From Desulfobacteraceae bacterium (GTDB taxonomy: Bacteria; Desulfobacterota; Desulfobacteria; Desulfobacterales; SURF-7): 5,228 bases of DNA. Each line of letters begins with the position of its first letter. Position 1 is the stretch's first letter. This document shows, in pieces, positions 1-5,040 of the stretch. The DNA lies in assembly GCA_030619585.1 (NCBI GenBank), contig JAUXBD010000149.1, positions 1 through 5,228 of the forward strand. The letters run 5' to 3'. A program made the position numbers and the translations under genes. The notes below the pieces were generated by a model, which was not told the origin of the DNA, did no database searches, and saw only the letters and a program-made list of their open reading frames with translations.

Positions 1-7
1 CCTGCAA

Positions 8-889
8 TTATTCCACGTTTTGAACCTGTTCACGTATCTTTTCAAGTTCAGACTTAAGGTCTACAACCATATGGGACACATCTGCGTTTCCGGTTTTTGA
101 TCCCATGGTATTAAACTCCCTGTTAAACTCCTGAAGCAGAAAATTAAGTTTTCTGCCTCCGGGCTCCTTTGAATCCATAATGGTGCGAAACTGTTTAATA
201 TGGCTTCTTGATCTTACGATCTCTTCAGCAATATCGCTCTTGTCGGCAAGGATAGCTGCTTCCTGTGCGATACGTCCCGGATCTATCTCAACCAAGCCAC
301 TGGTCAGGGCAGAGATCCGATCTTTTAGTTTTTCCTGGTATTGAGACAAAAGCCCGCTGGATCCTTCTTCTATCCGGTCCAGTGTTTTTTCAATATAATC
401 AATGCGCTCGGCAAAATCTTTTGTGATGAAATCACCTTCCTGTTTTCGCATCAAATCAAGGCTCTCCATGGCTTTAACCATGCAATCTCTTAAGTGCGGC
501 CACAGTTTTTCCGTATCATCTTTGGTCTCGGCAGGCTTTATAACACCTTCAGCGCCTGTTAAAAGATCAAGGGGTATTTCAGCATCTATATTTAGCCCTT
601 CTCTTAGCTGCAAAACAGCATTGTAATATGCCCGGGCTTTGGGTTGGTTCACTTCAAATGCATATGAATCATCAGAGTTGTTTAAGATACTAAGCTTTAT
701 ATCTATCCGGCCTCTTGAGATACTTTTGGATATCACACCCTTTATCTTCTCTTCAAGACAGTTGTATCTGTGGGGAAGTCTCAGGGCGATATCAAGATGT
801 CTGCTGTTATATGAACGGATCTCCAATGCAATTGAGATATCGTCACGGGTATCCTGTTCTTCTGCATATGCGGTCATGCTTTTTATCAT
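8..889 (-). CDS. yicC: YicC family endoribonuclease
   Basis: This is a 293-residue member of the YicC/YloC family, close to the usual length of about 290 (E. coli YicC is 287). Family members are cytoplasmic endoribonucleases linked to RNA turnover. The N-terminus MIKSMTAYAEE matches the family signature MIxSMTAY. The first half is the YicC_N domain and the last 85 or so residues form the DUF1732 domain. The most conserved stretches are DIAEE (219-223), GRKLNFLLQEFNRE (245-258), a following SKTGNADV block, and the C-terminal REQVQN. I chose the ATG at 889 because it gives the family N-terminus and has AGGGGA just upstream (893-898). A longer in-frame ATG at 961 would add 24 unrelated residues encoded by the repeat-like spacer. 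It is the last gene of the minus-strand set in view; in related genomes gmk often follows, which would lie beyond the left edge. The family call is secure, but the exact substrate is not. Confidence 0.95.
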   Translation of the reverse strand: MIKSMTAYAEEQDTRDDISIALEIRSYNSRHLDIALRLPHRYNCLEEKIKGVISKSISRGRIDIKLSILNNSDDSYAFEVNQPKARAYYNAVLQLREGLNIDAEIPLDLLTGAEGVIKPAETKDDTEKLWPHLRDCMVKAMESLDLMRKQEGDFITKDFAERIDYIEKTLDRIEEGSSGLLSQYQEKLKDRISALTSGLVEIDPGRIAQEAAILADKSDIAEEIVRSRSHIKQFRTIMDSKEPGGRKLNFLLQEFNREFNTMGSKTGNADVSHMVVDLKSELEKIREQVQNVE

Positions 890-892
890 ATG

Positions 893-898
893 TCCCCT
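893..898 (-). promoter_or_regulatory. Ribosome binding site of yicC
   Basis: AGGGGA on the minus strand lies 3-4 nt before the ATG at 889. The spacing is tight, but it supports this start over the upstream in-frame ATG at 961, which has no comparable site. Confidence 0.5.
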
Positions 899-910
899 AA
901 TCAAAAGAAA

Positions 911-1050
911 AAGTGTGAAGTGTGAAGTGCCTAAAGTTAAGGCATTGCTTCGCTCTGTCATTTATAACCCGCCCAATGCGGGTAACACAAACTCTTTCTT
1001 TTTTAAAATTGCCTGCGCTGAAAGTGCGTTCCTCAACTTTTAGGCACTTC
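911..1050. repeat. Intergenic repeat-like element with inverted ends
   Basis: The spacer between the DUF4416 gene and yicC is bounded by inverted copies of GAAGTGCCTAAAGTT: 924-938 on the plus strand, and 1035-1050 on the minus strand with one extra A. The left side also carries a 7-bp direct repeat, AAGTGTG (911-917, 918-924), running into AAGTGCC (925-931). Inside are a hairpin with a 6-bp stem (ACCCGC/GCGGGT, 967-983, loop CCAAT) and a second inverted pair, AAGTGC/GCACTT (1022-1027 and 1044-1049). There is no transposase, so it resembles a REP-like or MITE-like non-autonomous repeat. The DUF4416 stop codon lies beside its right arm. That it is a dispersed element is inference; only copy number in the genome would prove it. 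Confidence 0.55.
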
Positions 1051-1572
1051 AAACTTAAGGTCCCTTGCATACTTTTTGCGAACCGAGCAAAGGAAGTTAA
1101 GCATGTTATTTTGTATATAATCCGGGTATGTCCATGGTAATTTCTGAAAACCGCCTTTTTGATAGATCAAGGTCAGATCAGCAAATATACCCTTTTCTAA
1201 ATATATCCTGTGGGTGAAGTTCTTGCCGGTGGCAAGCACAAAACGCTCAAGGGTAAGATACCCGGGATCTATATTTACCATGCGTTTGCCCTCTTTTGAA
1301 TATTCTAACTCCAGCTCGTTGGTTAAAATTTTGATATCGGCAAGAGCGTTCTGTTCAATAAGGGCTTTAAAGGCAAACATGCGCCTGAAAAGGAAAGTTC
1401 CCATTTCAGGCTCATAATAGTCGGTATAATCAAAAGAAAACCATGGACTTACCATGTCCATGGGGCCTATCTTATCCACAAGCTCTTTTGCCAGATTATC
1501 AACAAGCTCTTTGTTTTTCATGAAAAGACCGACAACCAGTTTTGCAGGATTGGGTTCTCTCGGCAGACTCAT
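1033..1572 (-). CDS. DUF4416 family protein
   Basis: This is a 179-residue soluble protein with the full set of DUF4416 hallmarks: an N-terminal PAKLVVGLF (9-17), FDYTDYYEPEMG (47-58), a TNELE segment (84-88), NIDPGYL (100-106), HRIYLEKGI (121-129) and LPWTYPDY (145-152). The family is uncharacterised and common in Desulfobacterota, where I recall it beside yicC. No signal peptide or membrane segment is visible. The ATG at 1572 gives the expected MSxPxxPxPAKLVVG start, although no good Shine-Dalgarno precedes it. The last residues (FEVPKS) and the stop are encoded in the right arm of the neighbouring repeat-like segment, so the native C-terminus may have been replaced. The biochemical role is unknown. 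Its setting between a Trm112-like protein and YicC hints at RNA or translation, but that is inference only. Confidence 0.93.
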   Translation of the reverse strand: MSLPREPNPAKLVVGLFMKNKELVDNLAKELVDKIGPMDMVSPWFSFDYTDYYEPEMGTFLFRRMFAFKALIEQNALADIKILTNELELEYSKEGKRMVNIDPGYLTLERFVLATGKNFTHRIYLEKGIFADLTLIYQKGGFQKLPWTYPDYIQNNMLNFLCSVRKKYARDLKFEVPKS

Positions 1573-1589
1573 GCTTTACGAATTTTTAG

Positions 1590-1621
1590 CCGTTGCATAG
1601 ATTCACCGTTGCATCGATTCG
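1590..1621. repeat. 16-bp tandem duplication
   Basis: CCGTTGCATAGATTCA (1590-1605) is followed directly by CCGTTGCATCGATTCG (1606-1621), differing at two positions. It lies in the 112-bp gap between the Trm112-like gene and the DUF4416 gene, just upstream of the DUF4416 start. No function is evident; it is probably a slippage duplication. Confidence 0.7.
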
Positions 1622-1684
1622 ATTGGCCTTTTTTAAATAATAGGGGTGGCTATGGCAGATGGTTTAGATTGCCTGTTGTCAATT

Positions 1685-1852
1685 TTAAACCGGTTTTGCC
1701 TCATCAATGAGCATAATCGGTATATCATCTCTTATTTCGTATAAAAGTTTGCAGTTATCGCATATAAGCCCATCCTCAGCATCGTTTAAATATATGTCGC
1801 CCTTACACTTGGGACAGGCGATAATATCAAGAAGCTCCTTGCTTAAAGCCAT
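1685..1852 (-). CDS. Trm112/YcaR-family zinc-ribbon protein
   Basis: This is a 55-residue protein reading MALSKELLDIIACPKC at its start and ending in IPIMLIDEAKPV. It matches the Trm112p-like (UPF0434/YcaR) family in length and layout: a leading LLDIIACPxC motif, a zinc ribbon of two CxxC pairs (C13/C16 and C31/C34), and the closing IPxML.DEA segment. In eukaryotes and archaea Trm112 activates and stabilises several methyltransferases acting on tRNA, rRNA and release factors; the bacterial short forms are less well understood. The ATG at 1852 has a clear AGGAG 6 nt upstream (1859-1863). It is the first gene of the minus-strand set, behind the promoter at 1941-1969 and a repeat-rich leader. 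A 112-bp gap separates it from the DUF4416 gene, so co-transcription is likely but not shown. The family call is strong. Confidence 0.93.
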   Translation of the reverse strand: MALSKELLDIIACPKCKGDIYLNDAEDGLICDNCKLLYEIRDDIPIMLIDEAKPV

Positions 1853-1858
1853 GTTTGT

Positions 1859-1863
1859 CTCCT
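1859..1863 (-). promoter_or_regulatory. Ribosome binding site of the Trm112-like gene
   Basis: AGGAG on the minus strand lies 6 nt before the ATG at 1852. It is the best Shine-Dalgarno in this gene set, and it supports this short gene being real. Confidence 0.75.
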
Positions 1864-1885
1864 GTTATATGTTTCACTTTCAGTC

Positions 1886-1930
1886 TTAACAAATACAACC
1901 AATCTAACTAATTCAACCAATAAAACCAAT
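1886..1930 (-). repeat. Five-unit 9-bp tandem repeat in leader
   Basis: Read on the minus strand, five consecutive 9-bp units follow the pattern ATTGGTTNN: ATTGGTTTT, ATTGGTTGA, ATTAGTTAG, ATTGGTTGT and ATTTGTTAA. The first seven positions are nearly fixed and the last two vary. The array begins a few bases downstream of the predicted -10 box and ends about 23 bp before the AGGAG site, so it would make up most of the 5' leader of the Trm112-like gene. It could be a minisatellite or an array of protein-binding half-sites; the sequence alone does not decide. Confidence 0.75.
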
Positions 1931-1940
1931 TCAGAGCCCC

Positions 1941-1969
1941 TCTATAGCAGACAAAAAATTTGCTTGCAA
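1941..1969 (-). promoter_or_regulatory. Sigma70-like promoter of the minus-strand gene set
   Basis: On the minus strand, TTGCAA (1964-1969) and TATAGA (1941-1946) are separated by exactly 17 bp. Each matches the sigma70 consensus at 4 of 6 positions. Transcription would begin near 1934 and read the 9-bp repeat array, then the Trm112-like gene. Moderate confidence, because this region is AT-rich. Confidence 0.45.
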
Positions 1970-2029
1970 AAGAAAATTGCATAAGACCTTTAAATAAAAT
2001 CATAAAGAGGGCATTTCGTTTTAAAAGAT

Positions 2030-2045
2030 ATACTATATATAGTAT
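2030..2045. promoter_or_regulatory. Perfect 16-bp palindrome
   Basis: ATACTATATATAGTAT is its own reverse complement. It lies between the RlmL-like stop (2087) and the promoter of the Trm112-like gene. It could be an operator for a dimeric regulator, but it is made almost only of A and T, in an AT-rich spacer, so chance is a real alternative. Confidence 0.3.
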
Positions 2046-2086
2046 TGTTTTATGCTTGACACACAATATATATGTTTATAGACTTC

Positions 2087-3316
2087 TCACAAAATTTTCC
2101 CGCAAACCAGTGTGAGATTGAGACCCCCATGGGAAAGGCGGTGCCGGGTTAGTTTAAAAGGTATCTTTTTTAAAAGGTTATCATCAGGGACAATAATAGC
2201 GATCTTCCAACCAGGATACTCTTTTTTTAGTTTATTAATTATAGCGTGAAACAGGTTTGAACTCTCAGGCCTGTTGCCCATACGCAGGCCATAGGGCGGG
2301 TTGATAACCACAAGTCCGGTTTGATCATTTGTAAAAGGGGTGGAAAGATCAAGGAAATTTCCACAAGAAACATCTATTGTGTTCGTAAGATTATATTCAT
2401 TTATCTTTTTTTTAAAGGCTTTGCAGACTTTCTGGTCTTTGTCGGAAGCAAATATAAGAGGGCCGGTAACAGGGGTAAACAGCTTTTCAGCTTCACGTTT
2501 CATATGGGCCCACCGCAGGGGCCTGAAGCAGGGCCACCCCATGAAGGCAAAATTTCTGAACCACCCTGCAGGCATGTTTATTGTCATCATGGCTCCTTCA
2601 AGGGAAAAGGTTCCGGAACCGCACATGGGGTCTAAAAGGGGCTCTTTCGGGTTGTAGCCTGCCAGTTTAAGTATTGCGGCAGCGAGTGTTTCACGGATCG
2701 GTGCATGTGCGCTATGTTTCTTTATTCCCCTTTTGTGGAGAAGTTCGCCGCTGCTGTCCATGGATAAAGTGAAAATATCATCAACGGCCCTTACAAAGAT
2801 CTGCTGGGGAAAGGTATGAAAATCTTTTTGATCTTTTTGCTTAAAAGCAAAACCGAATTGATCCAGACGGTTTGATATGCTTTTTTCGATCCGGTCGGAA
2901 ACAGCGCCTTTGTGAAAAAGCCTTGAATGCCTGGAGGTTACTTTTACTTCAGGCTGTATCCCCTGGTGCATAAATAGCTCCCAGGGGATAGCAGAGGCTC
3001 TTTTTTCAAGCTTTACGAAATTGGATGCCGGAAAATCAGCTATACGCATCAGTATTCTATTGGCTGTTCTCAGATTAAGATTGGCAAGGTAACAGTCGTG
3101 TATGCGGCCTTTGAATTCAACGCCTCCCTTAACAATCTTGGCATTGTTTTCAGAAAGGGGAAGGGCGCACAATTCGTCACAGCAAAGCTTTTCCAGACCC
3201 GGTGGCGTTGCAGCAAAAAAAGATTGCATGGGACCGGAAACATGGCGTTTTACACGTTTTAACCATGGGGATCTTTTGGGGGATTTTTTATCATCTTTTT
3301 TTTTGCTTGAAACCAT
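2087..3316 (-). CDS. RlmL/YpsC-type THUMP-domain rRNA methyltransferase
   Basis: This is a 409-residue class I SAM-dependent methyltransferase related to B. subtilis YpsC and to the N-terminal half of E. coli RlmL, which makes m2G2445 in 23S rRNA. After a Lys/Arg-rich tail, the family start MQSFFAATPPGLE (30-42) leads into a ferredoxin-like/THUMP region (about 30-190). The Rossmann catalytic domain follows, with SAM-binding DPMCGSGT (229-236), an acidic ASDKD strand end (290-294) and the NPPYG catalytic motif IV (339-343). The RlmK half is absent, which is normal outside gammaproteobacteria. Start choice is uncertain. ATG at 3316 is used here; an in-frame TTG at 3331 adds 5 residues, and ATG at 3229 would give 380 residues, nearer the 385 of YpsC. 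None has a clear Shine-Dalgarno. The gene stands alone, divergent from the DUF362 gene. Target base by homology only. Confidence 0.92.
   Translation of the reverse strand: MVSSKKKDDKKSPKRSPWLKRVKRHVSGPMQSFFAATPPGLEKLCCDELCALPLSENNAKIVKGGVEFKGRIHDCYLANLNLRTANRILMRIADFPASNFVKLEKRASAIPWELFMHQGIQPEVKVTSRHSRLFHKGAVSDRIEKSISNRLDQFGFAFKQKDQKDFHTFPQQIFVRAVDDIFTLSMDSSGELLHKRGIKKHSAHAPIRETLAAAILKLAGYNPKEPLLDPMCGSGTFSLEGAMMTINMPAGWFRNFAFMGWPCFRPLRWAHMKREAEKLFTPVTGPLIFASDKDQKVCKAFKKKINEYNLTNTIDVSCGNFLDLSTPFTNDQTGLVVINPPYGLRMGNRPESSNLFHAIINKLKKEYPGWKIAIIVPDDNLLKKIPFKLTRHRLSHGGLNLTLVCGKIL
2957..2990. repeat. 10-bp perfect inverted repeat inside the methyltransferase gene
   Basis: TATCCCCTGG (2957-2966) and CCAGGGGATA (2981-2990) are exact reverse complements, with a 14-nt loop. 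A further CTG/CAG pairing (2954-2956 with 2992-2994) is possible across a one-base bulge. In the mRNA this could fold into a stable hairpin within the THUMP-region codons. No function is known, and it may be chance. Confidence 0.45.
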
Positions 3317-3375
3317 AGAATAGAAGGCCAATTATTAAAAGTTCTTGATAATCTACATAAACGGTAATAAGGGAA

Positions 3376-3389
3376 CAAGATATATCTTG
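3376..3389. promoter_or_regulatory. 14-bp palindrome overlapping the -35 box (candidate operator)
   Basis: CAAGATATATCTTG is a perfect palindrome. Its last three bases (TTG) are the start of the TTGACA -35 box at 3387-3392. A bound dimer here would block RNA polymerase, so it is a plausible operator for the DUF362-ssb direction, and perhaps also for the divergent methyltransferase gene. No regulator gene is in view. Confidence 0.4.
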
Positions 3390-3416
3390 ACAATAATGCA
3401 TTTTACAGTTTTTAAA
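3387..3416 (+). promoter_or_regulatory. Promoter of the DUF362 gene (and possibly ssb)
   Basis: There is a perfect -35 consensus TTGACA (3387-3392), with TTTAAA (3411-3416) 18 bp further as a 4-of-6 -10 box. Transcription would start near 3423, leaving a leader of about 25 nt before the TTG start at 3449. It is the strongest sigma70-like -35 box that faces a gene in this window. Confidence 0.55.
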
Positions 3417-3448
3417 TTAAATTATTCTTTTTATAAGGCTTCACTGTT

Positions 3449-4579
3449 TTGCTGATCAACAAAGATATAGCTAAAGTTTTTGTGCAAAAGGCTTCATATA
3501 ATTATGATGCTCTGCGGCCCATTGTATTTAACATGATCGATTCAGTGAAGCCTGATATCATTAAAGCCCAGGACCGGGTTCTGGTGAAACCGGACCTTTT
3601 GCTGCCGGCAGAACCTAGACATGCGGTTCTAACCCATCCCCATGTGGTAAGGATGGTTGCTGAATATGTTCTGGATAAAGGGGCGTGTCCTATTATCGCA
3701 GACAGCCCCGTCCACGGGGATTTTAATAAGATATTTGAGATGGGAGGGTATAAGGAGGCTCTTTCCGGTCTTGATGTTGAATGCAGGGAGTTTAAAAAGA
3801 CCGTGCCGGTTGATATCGGCGAGCCCTTTGGAATGATTGATATTGCACAAGAGGCGATTGAGTCGGATGTTGTAATAAATCTGCCCAAACTTAAAACCCA
3901 CGCCCGAATGTTAATGACCCTTGGCATAAAAAACCTGTTCGGATGTGTTGTGGGGCTAAAAAAATCAGAGTGGTATCTAAAAGTGGGAATGGACAGGGCT
4001 CTGTTTGCAAAACTTCTTGTGAGGATTTATCAGGAAGTAAGGCCGGCACTTACCATGGTTGACGGCGTTCTGGCCATGGAGGGGCAGGGGCCCGGCAAAA
4101 GAGGTGTGCCAAGGTCTCTGGGGCTGCTTGTTGCAGGGGATAATGCTGCTGCAATAGATGTGGTTATATGCAACATGCTGGGAATTGATCCAGAGGAACT
4201 GTCCACCAATAAAGAGGCCATAAGATCCGGCGAAGTTGACAAGTTCCTGCATGTGAGCGGTGATATTAATATAACTACCGATTTTGATTTTCCTGAAACA
4301 GGCAATGGGGTGTACGGTCCCAGGCAGTTTCACAGGTTTATTAGAAAGCATATGCTACAAAGGCCTGTTTGTGACAAAAAGGCCTGCCAATTTTGCGGTT
4401 CATGCCTGGAAATATGTCCCGTAAAGGCTATTTCAGGCGGCAGGGATAACCTGTTTTTTGACTATGACAAGTGTGTCAGGTGTTACTGCTGTATTGAGGT
4501 ATGCCCCCATGGCGCTATCAGTGCAACAGAGCCTCTGTCGGGAAGGTTGATAAAAAGTTTGGCTGATGTTTATAGTTGA
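3449..4579 (+). CDS. DUF362 domain protein with two C-terminal [4Fe-4S] motifs
   Basis: This is a 376-residue cytoplasmic protein. Residues about 40-300 form the DUF362 domain, with VKPDLL (46-51), THPHVVRMVAEYV (62-74), DSPVHGD (85-91), a strongly conserved NLPKLKTHARMLMTLGIKNLFG stretch (144-165), MVDG (203-206) and EGQGPGKRG (211-219). The C-terminus is a ferredoxin-like pair of clusters: C313, C316, C319, C323-Pro and C342, C345, C348, C352-Pro. DUF362 is a family of unknown function, frequent in anaerobes and often fused to such clusters, which suggests electron transfer. There is no signal peptide or membrane segment. A stop at 3434-3436 leaves TTG at 3449 as the first usable start, with TAAGG (3434-3438) about 10 nt upstream. 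ssb follows after 30 bp and may be co-transcribed. The family call is secure and the reaction is unknown. Confidence 0.93.
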   Translation: MLINKDIAKVFVQKASYNYDALRPIVFNMIDSVKPDIIKAQDRVLVKPDLLLPAEPRHAVLTHPHVVRMVAEYVLDKGACPIIADSPVHGDFNKIFEMGGYKEALSGLDVECREFKKTVPVDIGEPFGMIDIAQEAIESDVVINLPKLKTHARMLMTLGIKNLFGCVVGLKKSEWYLKVGMDRALFAKLLVRIYQEVRPALTMVDGVLAMEGQGPGKRGVPRSLGLLVAGDNAAAIDVVICNMLGIDPEELSTNKEAIRSGEVDKFLHVSGDINITTDFDFPETGNGVYGPRQFHRFIRKHMLQRPVCDKKACQFCGSCLEICPVKAISGGRDNLFFDYDKCVRCYCCIEVCPHGAISATEPLSGRLIKSLADVYS

Positions 4580-4597
4580 TTATCAATGTAAAAAAAA

Positions 4598-4604
4598 GAG
4601 GGGG
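4598..4604 (+). promoter_or_regulatory. Ribosome binding site of ssb
   Basis: GAGGGGG lies 5 nt before the ATG at 4610 in an A-rich spacer. It is strong and well placed, and fixes the ssb start. Confidence 0.75.
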
Positions 4605-4609
4605 AAAAC

Positions 4610-5035
4610 ATGGGCAGTCTTAACAAAGCAATGTTAATTGGTCGACTTGGAAAAGACCCGGAAATTCGATACTTTCAGGATGGAACAGCGGTTGCAAATT
4701 TTAGTATAGCAACATCTGAAAAATGGAAAGATAAAGCCACCGGTGAAAACAGAGAAAAAACAGAATGGCATCGTATTGTCGCTTTTCGAAGATTAGGAGA
4801 AATCTGCGGTGAATACCTTACAAGGGGTAAAGAAGTTTATATTGAAGGCCGTATTCAAACAAGATCATGGGAAAAGGACGGAATAACAAGATATACAACC
4901 GAAATTGTCGCTGATAAAATGCAGATGCTTGGATCAAAGGATTCCGGAGGATATGGTGGAGGCAGCCAGGGAACAGCCGGCCAGGGAACAGCCGGCCAGG
5001 GAGGAGGCTTTCAGGGTTCACCGGGCATCATGTAA
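4610..5035 (+). CDS. ssb: Single-stranded DNA-binding protein, C-terminal tip missing
   Basis: This is a 141-residue SSB that coats single-stranded DNA during replication, repair and recombination. The OB fold spans residues 1-107, opening MGSLNKAMLIGRLGKDPEIR, and keeps the aromatic DNA-stacking positions W39, W53, F59 and W87 (equivalent to E. coli W40, W54, F60 and W88). A Gly/Gln-rich linker follows from about 112. The acidic tip (DDDIPF type) that normally ends SSB and recruits partner proteins is absent; the frame ends GSPGIM-stop. The last codons overlap the foreign-looking sequence beginning between 5011 and 5036, so the true gene is probably cut short here and the stop is accidental. 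The true SSB sequence may end as early as 5013. The linker contains a 15-bp tandem duplication. The start is secure because of the strong GAGGGGG site. Confidence 0.93.
   Translation: MGSLNKAMLIGRLGKDPEIRYFQDGTAVANFSIATSEKWKDKATGENREKTEWHRIVAFRRLGEICGEYLTRGKEVYIEGRIQTRSWEKDGITRYTTEIVADKMQMLGSKDSGGYGGGSQGTAGQGTAGQGGGFQGSPGIM
4966..5002 (+). repeat. 15-bp tandem repeat in ssb linker
   Basis: CCAGGGAACAGCCGG occurs at 4966-4980 and 4981-4995, followed by a partial third copy, CCAGGGA (4996-5002). In frame it encodes the duplicated GTAGQ of the Gly/Gln-rich linker, a part of SSB that tolerates length change. Confidence 0.85.
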
Positions 5036-5040
5036 TTGAC
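5011..5040. other. Probable chimeric junction or breakpoint
   Basis: Plus-strand ssb coding loses family identity here, before its acidic tip. Minus-strand oxidoreductase coding is recognisable only down to about 5032 (GWERVNY) and then stops at 5011-5013. Base composition and codon style change across the same bases. Two unrelated, convergently oriented gene fragments meeting tail to tail with both ends lost points to an artificial join or a rearrangement rather than normal gene structure. Confidence 0.65.

Noticed and set aside
890..961. Upstream in-frame ATG at 961 for yicC, adding 24 residues
   Set aside because: The added residues do not match the family, are encoded by the repeat-like spacer, and the ATG at 889 gives the conserved MIKSMTAY start with AGGGGA before it.
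967..983. ACCCGC/GCGGGT hairpin as an intrinsic terminator between DUF4416 and yicC
   Set aside because: No T-run follows directly on either strand; it is better explained as part of the repeat-like element.
1677..1682. Minus-strand TTGACA just after the Trm112-like stop, as an internal promoter for DUF4416
   Set aside because: No acceptable -10 box is found at 15-19 bp.
1954..1970. Minus-strand TTTGC/GCAAA followed by a T-run as a terminator for the methyltransferase gene
   Set aside because: The stem is 4-5 bp with a loop too small to be stable, it is more than 100 bp after the stop, and it overlaps the better-supported promoter.
2056..2082. Plus-strand TTGACA with TATAGA 15 bp downstream
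   Set aside because: The spacing is short and it would only make antisense RNA into the 3' end of the methyltransferase gene; the region is AT-rich, so a chance match is likely.
3502..4351. Several long minus-strand open frames (up to 141 residues) opposite the DUF362 gene
   Set aside because: They lie antisense to a clearly conserved protein, overlap each other in different frames, and their translations show no recognisable domain or plausible composition.
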